From assembly GCA_934754855.1 (NCBI GenBank), contig CAKVJR010000073.1, positions 1 through 8,856 on the forward strand: a stretch of 8,856 nucleotides of DNA. The letters are read 5' to 3'. Under the pieces are notes generated by a model. It saw nothing but the letters and a program-made list of their open reading frames with translations, had not been told where the DNA came from and made no database searches. Source of the DNA: an uncultured Candidatus Melainabacteria bacterium. Its GTDB lineage: Bacteria > Cyanobacteriota > Vampirovibrionia > Gastranaerophilales > Gastranaerophilaceae. The position numbers and the translations under genes are program-made. This document shows positions 5,657 through 8,856 of the stretch, in pieces (positions within the stretch are counted from its first letter, which is position 1; every line of letters begins with the position of its first letter).

Positions 5657-6526
5657 CTACAAAGCAACCAATTCTTTTTGAAATTCTTTAAACGACACCA
5701 TTTCAACAGCCTCAAGGTATTGTTTCAAATCCGAAGAGCAAAGAGCCTTTAACTCCACAAGGTTTGAAAGATTTTTTTCATCTGAATCGACGTGACAAAT
5801 CAACTCCAACAATGCGGGAGCATTTTTGAACGGTTCAATGCCTGAGATTATCGTATCGGTATCCATCATGCCCGAATAGCCTATCCCTATTGAACAATTT
5901 GAGGTATTTAAAGAATATTTTTTCAATGTTTGAAGATTAATTTCCGAAAAATAATTCACAATTTTTAGAATGGCAAAATTAAAATATATGTTCTTATTGA
6001 GCCAATTCTTCCATTGAGTTTTGTCTTTCAATTTTTCGGGTAAATAAAACATTTCACGCTGCACCCGAACGAACGGAATTTCATACTCTTTAGCCAATTT
6101 GCAAACGAGATTAAATATTTTCGGAATTGAATGGATATTTTTGTGTGAGTTCAAATGGTCAATCGGTCGATATTTAAGCACCGCCTCGATTTGCGAACGA
6201 AATTCATGTTCAACTTCAAACATAAAATCTTCATCGTTGGATTTGGCGAGAATTTTGAGAAAATTGTTGTTAAAAACGCCGTTACTGTCGTATAATTTGC
6301 TGTTTTTTTCTTTCGTGCGAAGTTTTGACTTGTAATCAGTGAGATTGAGATGAACGCCAAGTCCAATGTTTTCAACCAATTTCAATTTTCTCATCGCATC
6401 TTCAAACGCAGGCATGTTTGACATAACAGAAGCACTCGTCAAAATTCCGTTGTTAAATCCGTCAACAACAGCCTGATTGACAGTTCTGCTCATTCCAAAA
6501 TCATCTGCATTAACGATAAGTTTCAT
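5657..6526 (-). CDS. YdjC/ChbG-family carbohydrate deacetylase
   Basis: A 289-residue member of the YdjC (ChbG/HpnK) family, metal-dependent deacetylases of N-acetylated sugars or glycolipids. The N terminus MKLIVNADDFGMS supplies the conserved Asp pair (D8, D9); GVHLNLT gives H59; HLNSHKNIH supplies H124, H128 and H132. D9, H59 and H128 are the expected metal ligands. The family C-terminal features are partly kept (GIGYSGMM, then ELICHVDSDE where many have ElmcHPG). The frame is open further upstream to 6568, but the ATG at 6526 is preferred because AAAGGA lies six bases upstream and it gives the family's normal N terminus. It is cotranscribed with the WYL regulator gene. The substrate cannot be decided; chito-oligosaccharide and hopanoid or glycolipid N-acetyl groups are options. 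Confidence 0.85.
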   Translation of the reverse strand: MKLIVNADDFGMSRTVNQAVVDGFNNGILTSASVMSNMPAFEDAMRKLKLVENIGLGVHLNLTDYKSKLRTKEKNSKLYDSNGVFNNNFLKILAKSNDEDFMFEVEHEFRSQIEAVLKYRPIDHLNSHKNIHSIPKIFNLVCKLAKEYEIPFVRVQREMFYLPEKLKDKTQWKNWLNKNIYFNFAILKIVNYFSEINLQTLKKYSLNTSNCSIGIGYSGMMDTDTIISGIEPFKNAPALLELICHVDSDEKNLSNLVELKALCSSDLKQYLEAVEMVSFKEFQKELVAL

Positions 6527-6532
6527 CAAAAT

Positions 6533-6538
6533 TCCTTT
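6533..6538 (-). promoter_or_regulatory. Ribosome binding site that fixes the deacetylase start
   Basis: AAAGGA on the minus strand lies six bases before the ATG at 6526. The longer frame beginning at 6568 lacks such a site and would add 14 residues ahead of the conserved NADDFG strand. Confidence 0.75.
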
Positions 6539-6572
6539 AAACACAAATAAATTAGCGGTTAACAGCATGCCC

Positions 6573-6597
6573 GAAAAACCGATATTATTGGTTTTTC
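6573..6597 (-). repeat. Inverted repeat in the deacetylase-WYL operon leader
   Basis: GAAAAACC (6573-6580) and GGTTTTTC (6590-6597) form an 8-bp perfect inverted repeat with a nine-base centre. It lies in the predicted 5' leader, about 47 bases before the deacetylase ATG. No T-run follows on either strand, so it is not a standard terminator; an operator for the WYL protein or an RNA hairpin are the options. Confidence 0.5.
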
Positions 6598-6611
6598 AAG
6601 AGAATAAAACC

Positions 6612-6637
6612 TTTTTGCCGGAAAAATCCCGCAAAAA
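6612..6637 (-). repeat. Second inverted repeat in the same leader
   Basis: TTTTTGC (6612-6618) and GCAAAAA (6631-6637) pair over 7 bases and, after one mismatch, GG/CC adds two more pairs. It lies between the predicted transcript start and the first leader hairpin. Confidence 0.4.
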
Positions 6638-6656
6638 TTAAACTCTCTGTGAAAAT

Positions 6657-6685
6657 ATTATAGCAGATTTTAAGGAGTAGGTCAT
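6657..6685 (-). promoter_or_regulatory. Promoter of the deacetylase-WYL operon
   Basis: On the minus strand there is a consensus -10 TATAAT (6657-6662) with TG extension (TGCTATAAT) and, after exactly 17 bases, ATGACC (6680-6685), four of six matches to the -35 consensus. The predicted start near 6650 gives a leader of about 124 bases containing two inverted repeats. Confidence 0.7.
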
Positions 6686-6779
6686 GTATAAATTTTAAGA
6701 ACGGTAAAGTATTTGTAAAGAGTGATTTTCGGGATATAAGCGGGTTTTCGGAGAATGTAACGATATACGAAAAAAAAAC

Positions 6780-6808
6780 TTAACAAGCATGGAAAATTGA
6801 ATTAAAAT
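6780..6808 (+). promoter_or_regulatory. Promoter of the YbjQ-like gene
   Basis: TTAACA (6780-6785) and TAAAAT (6803-6808) each match the sigma-70 consensus at five of six positions and are separated by 17 bases. The start would be near 6815, leaving a very short leader with the ribosome binding site AGGAAGG (6815-6821) at its 5' end. Confidence 0.65.
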
Positions 6809-6826
6809 TAGTATAGGAAGGCGATT

Positions 6827-7279
6827 ATGGATTTCTTAATTTTTGGGGGAATATTCATCTTCTTGGTAGGTTTAGGTTTCTGGAGCCTGAAACGCAACGA
6901 AAAACTGGAATTTGAAAGGAAATTTGAGGCACTTAACCCGATAATGGGACAACCTCTTATATCGACAGAACCCCACAATATACAACAGAATGATACGATT
7001 AAATCGACCGAACCGGTAACGGCATCGGTAATTGTTCAGCAGTCCATGTCAAAGGTATTGAAGAACAGTTGGGCGCATTTCTTCAAGAGCAAGAAGTATT
7101 ATCAGAAGGAATTCAAGGATGCTTCAAAGATGGCGGTCTTGAAGATGAAGAATTCAGCGATGGACGCACATTTGATAGTAAATACGAGAGTACAAACGTC
7201 GGTAATTCGTTCAGGCAGATTGTTGGAAGCGGATAAGATATGTGCGGTAGCATCGGGAACAGCGATAACATATTATTAA
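6827..7279 (+). CDS. Membrane-anchored YbjQ-like (heavy-metal-binding fold) protein
   Basis: A 150-residue protein with one N-terminal hydrophobic helix (DFLIFGGIFIFLVGLGFWSL, residues 2-21) and then a basic KRNEK, suggesting a single-pass anchor. A low-complexity linker (about 25-62) leads to a C-terminal domain from about residue 63. The segment AVLKMKNSAMDAHLIVNTRV, followed by VQTSVIRS and the end VASGTAITYY, matches the pattern of YbjQ/PF01906 domains (alternating helix, GADAVVGVR-like strand, and closing YGTAV strand), though the key GA is replaced by DA. The function of YbjQ domains is not known, despite the family's heavy-metal name. The ATG at 6827 has an excellent AGGAAGG site. It appears monocistronic, as the following tRNA has its own promoter. 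Confidence 0.6.
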   Translation: MDFLIFGGIFIFLVGLGFWSLKRNEKLEFERKFEALNPIMGQPLISTEPHNIQQNDTIKSTEPVTASVIVQQSMSKVLKNSWAHFFKSKKYYQKEFKDASKMAVLKMKNSAMDAHLIVNTRVQTSVIRSGRLLEADKICAVASGTAITYY

Positions 7280-7289
7280 ATAAAAGTTG

Positions 7290-7318
7290 TTGACAATTTG
7301 CTTTGTGCAAAATAAGAT
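7290..7318 (+). promoter_or_regulatory. tRNA-Gln promoter
   Basis: TTGACA (7290-7295) is a perfect -35; TAAGAT (7313-7318), four of six, follows after 17 bases. The predicted start is near 7325, about 12 bases before the mature tRNA 5' end. Confidence 0.75.
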
Positions 7319-7336
7319 AGAAATACAAAAGAATAT

Positions 7337-7412
7337 TGGGGCGTCGCCAAGTGGTAAGGCAGCTGGTTTTGGTCCAGCCATCTCGGAGGTTCGAATCCTT
7401 CCGCCCCAGCCA
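7337..7412 (+). tRNA. trnQ-UUG: tRNA-Gln (anticodon TTG)
   Basis: All cloverleaf parts are visible: the 7-bp acceptor TGGGGCG (7337-7343) with CGCCCCA (7402-7408), D-arm GCC/GGC, anticodon stem GCTGG/CCAGC with loop TTTTGGT (7367-7373) and anticodon TTG at 7369-7371, and a T-arm with TTCGAAT (7390-7396). The unpaired G discriminator at 7409 is followed by an encoded CCA (7410-7412). TTG reads CAA, hence glutamine. The weak U-A pair at the first acceptor position is typical of tRNA-Gln. Confidence 0.95.
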
Positions 7413-7415
7413 ATT

Positions 7416-7439
7416 AACTCGCTGAAAGGCGAGTTTTTT
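7416..7439 (+). terminator. Rho-independent terminator of tRNA-Gln
   Basis: AACTCGC (7416-7422) pairs with GCGAGTT (7429-7435) around the six-base loop TGAAAG, and a run of six T (7434-7439) follows. It starts four bases after the CCA end. Confidence 0.9.
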
Positions 7440-7497
7440 GTTGGAAAAACAAAAATTCATAAATCCCGCAATGAGGATTCACTTTCAACAACTCAAA

Positions 7498-8856
7498 TTA
7501 TCTTTTTTTACATTTACTTGCGTAGATTTGGCGTTGTTCTTCGCCTGTTTTTCCGACGCAGTCTTCCCAATAGTTCAAATAGCCGTAATTGCCGTAACTA
7601 TGATGCGTTCCCTCAACAAATACCATTACGCCGTTGCTCGTTGCCATATTTCTATGAAGCGATGTGTCATCGTTATTAGATGTCTTACCCAATTTTTCCA
7701 TGCTGCTGTTATAAGAATCCCAAATCAAGATATCATTATCTTCCGACATTCCAACTGCTACAACCCAATGTTGTCCCTGACTACTCGGAACACTTACGAG
7801 GCACGGTCTGCCGTTTTGAAGTTCGTTTCTGATAATAGCACTTTCGGCATCTCTATCCGCTGCCTTACAAAGTTGGAAATCTCTTGAATTAAATTTTTGG
7901 TCACGCCCCATTTTTCCTGCCATATCAAGGTCGCCGTAATTTGCATCTTCTGTTTCCCTAACAAAAGCTTGACCCAAATCGCCGTTCACCGTACCCAACA
8001 CAATATCTGCCGTAACGTTTGAATAGTTATGGCACTGCATCGAACCGTATTGTCCCTTATTGGTAAGTCCCGCATTTACCGCATATCTTTGGTATTCTTC
8101 CCAACTGTCGGGTTTAAAATCAATTTTTCCGTCGCCGTCAAAATCATTGCCCGCAAATCCTACGCAATGATAACTTTGTCCGTCCAATTCATAAGACATC
8201 GGCATATTTGTCCAATCAGTAAAAGCATTTCCGCTATAATCCATTGAGCCTTCTCCGACGGCAGGCATGTTTGTCGCAGCGGATTTTGCCGCATCAGCCT
8301 TTCTCGTTGCCAAAGTTTGTTCAACTTGATTTTGATATTGAACAGCCTTATTATACGAATCCATTTTCGCCTGTAATTGAGGATTTGTTGTTGCTAAATT
8401 ACTGATTTGATTTTGATATTCCGTAATTTTCTTATTATGAGTTTCCAAATCCTGTTCGCTTTTCGGGATTGTTTCGTTTTCTAATTTATTGATTTTTTCT
8501 TCCGTATCGGCAATGTCCTGTTCAAGTTTCGGGATAGTTTCATTTTCCAACTTATCCTTCTGAGTTTGAAGTTCGGAAATTTGAGCCTGAATAGAAGCGT
8601 TATCATTCTTCGGTTTTCCGTCTTTATCTTTTTCGTTTAATTTCGACTGTAACGACGAAATTGACGAACTGATTGAACTTACATCACTTTGTGCCGAAGA
8701 GAGGCTTGATTTGTAACCGCTAAGGTCGGATTTGTGTGTCGAAAGTTCACTTTTTGCCTGATTTATTTCACTTTGGGATTTTTCTGCCGCCGTTTTTTCC
8801 GTATTCAAATTTGTCGCAAGTTCGCTATTCAACAATTTAACTTCGTTGTTATATTC
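7498..8856 (-). CDS. Coiled-coil protein with papain/C39-like peptidase domain, 5' partial
   Basis: The frame is open to the right edge, so the N terminus (and any signal peptide) is missing; 452 residues are visible (numbered from the edge). Residues 1-190 are a long coiled coil rich in S, K, E, Q and N, with a 22-residue near-repeat (LENETIPK at 103 and 125). A short linker leads to a globular domain from about 200. This contains NDFDGDGKIDF (237-247), a calcium-binding-type acidic loop, and a plausible catalytic set: C275 in SMQCHNYSN, H363 in GQHWVVAVGM, and D380 in LIWDSYNSS. The NGRPCLVSV...HWVVAVG...WDS layout is that of C39-like/papain-fold peptidases. By analogy with coiled-coil cell-wall hydrolases it may act outside the membrane on wall or protein, but this is inference. 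The stop is 58 bases from the tRNA terminator. Confidence 0.72.
   Translation of the reverse strand, partial: EYNNEVKLLNSELATNLNTEKTAAEKSQSEINQAKSELSTHKSDLSGYKSSLSSAQSDVSSISSSISSLQSKLNEKDKDGKPKNDNASIQAQISELQTQKDKLENETIPKLEQDIADTEEKINKLENETIPKSEQDLETHNKKITEYQNQISNLATTNPQLQAKMDSYNKAVQYQNQVEQTLATRKADAAKSAATNMPAVGEGSMDYSGNAFTDWTNMPMSYELDGQSYHCVGFAGNDFDGDGKIDFKPDSWEEYQRYAVNAGLTNKGQYGSMQCHNYSNVTADIVLGTVNGDLGQAFVRETEDANYGDLDMAGKMGRDQKFNSRDFQLCKAADRDAESAIIRNELQNGRPCLVSVPSSQGQHWVVAVGMSEDNDILIWDSYNSSMEKLGKTSNNDDTSLHRNMATSNGVMVFVEGTHHSYGNYGYLNYWEDCVGKTGEEQRQIYASKCKKR

Larger units (their letters stand above)
6527..6826. other. Divergent intergenic region (300 bases)
   Basis: This gap separates the minus-strand deacetylase operon from the plus-strand YbjQ-like gene. 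It holds the leader and promoter of the former and the promoter of the latter. The middle, about 6686-6779, shows no gene or clear signal, apart from a long A-run at 6771-6778. Confidence 0.7.

Noticed and set aside
7337..7412. tRNA-Gln as an integration site of a mobile element
   Set aside because: No integrase and no repeat of the tRNA 3' end is found elsewhere in the window.
7287..7679. Plus-strand frame running through the tRNA
   Set aside because: It crosses tRNA-Gln and its terminator and then runs antisense to the peptidase gene.
7438..8247. Plus-strand frames antisense to the coiled-coil/peptidase gene
   Set aside because: Cysteine- and histidine-rich translations without domain sense, mirroring the codon pattern of the real minus-strand gene.
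1..8856. CRISPR array, IS element or defence island
   Set aside because: No regularly spaced repeats, transposase, or recognisable defence nuclease or NTPase genes are visible.

Overview
The window is about 8.9 kb of AT-rich bacterial chromosome with compact, mostly ordinary gene order. The F1 beta subunit visible at the left edge resembles cyanobacterial-type beta subunits in wording around its nucleotide site. The low GC, the short intergenic gaps and the mix of genes would fit a non-photosynthetic cyanobacterial relative such as Gastranaerophilales (Melainabacteria). That placement is a guess from memory of the families, not a measured result.

Layout, left to right. (1) Positions 1-2011 (+): the end of an ATP synthase operon, with atpD (5' end outside the window), atpC, and a DUF805 membrane protein whose ribosome binding site overlaps the atpC stop codon. 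(2) Positions 2012-2227: a gap rich in inverted repeats, with a likely terminator and three or four copies of an 18-bp operator-like motif. (3) Positions 2228-2897 (+): a second DUF805 protein overlapping a previously hidden 49-residue lysine-rich ORF. (4) Positions 2894-4273 (-): a YuiF/COG2056-type Na+/H+ antiporter-like permease, convergent with and overlapping the small ORF, and possibly read from a leaderless mRNA. (5) Positions 4411-4641 (+): a small XRE regulator with a perfect copy of the same operator-like motif just upstream. (6) Positions 4677-6526 (-): a two-gene operon of a YdjC/ChbG-type deacetylase followed by a WYL-domain regulator, with a good extended -10 promoter and a leader that can fold. 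(7) Positions 6827-7279 (+): a membrane-anchored YbjQ-like protein. (8) Positions 7337-7412 (+): tRNA-Gln(TTG), with promoter and terminator. (9) Positions 7498-8856 (-): a long coiled-coil protein with a papain/C39-like C-terminal domain, cut by the right edge.

The most interesting signal is the repeated motif AACACTATTNGTGTTATT. It occurs three times with every fixed base intact (two upstream of the second DUF805 gene, one upstream of the XRE gene) and once in degraded form. The simplest reading is that the small XRE protein controls itself and the DUF805/49-residue gene pair. No phage, IS element, CRISPR array or defence system is evident in the window.
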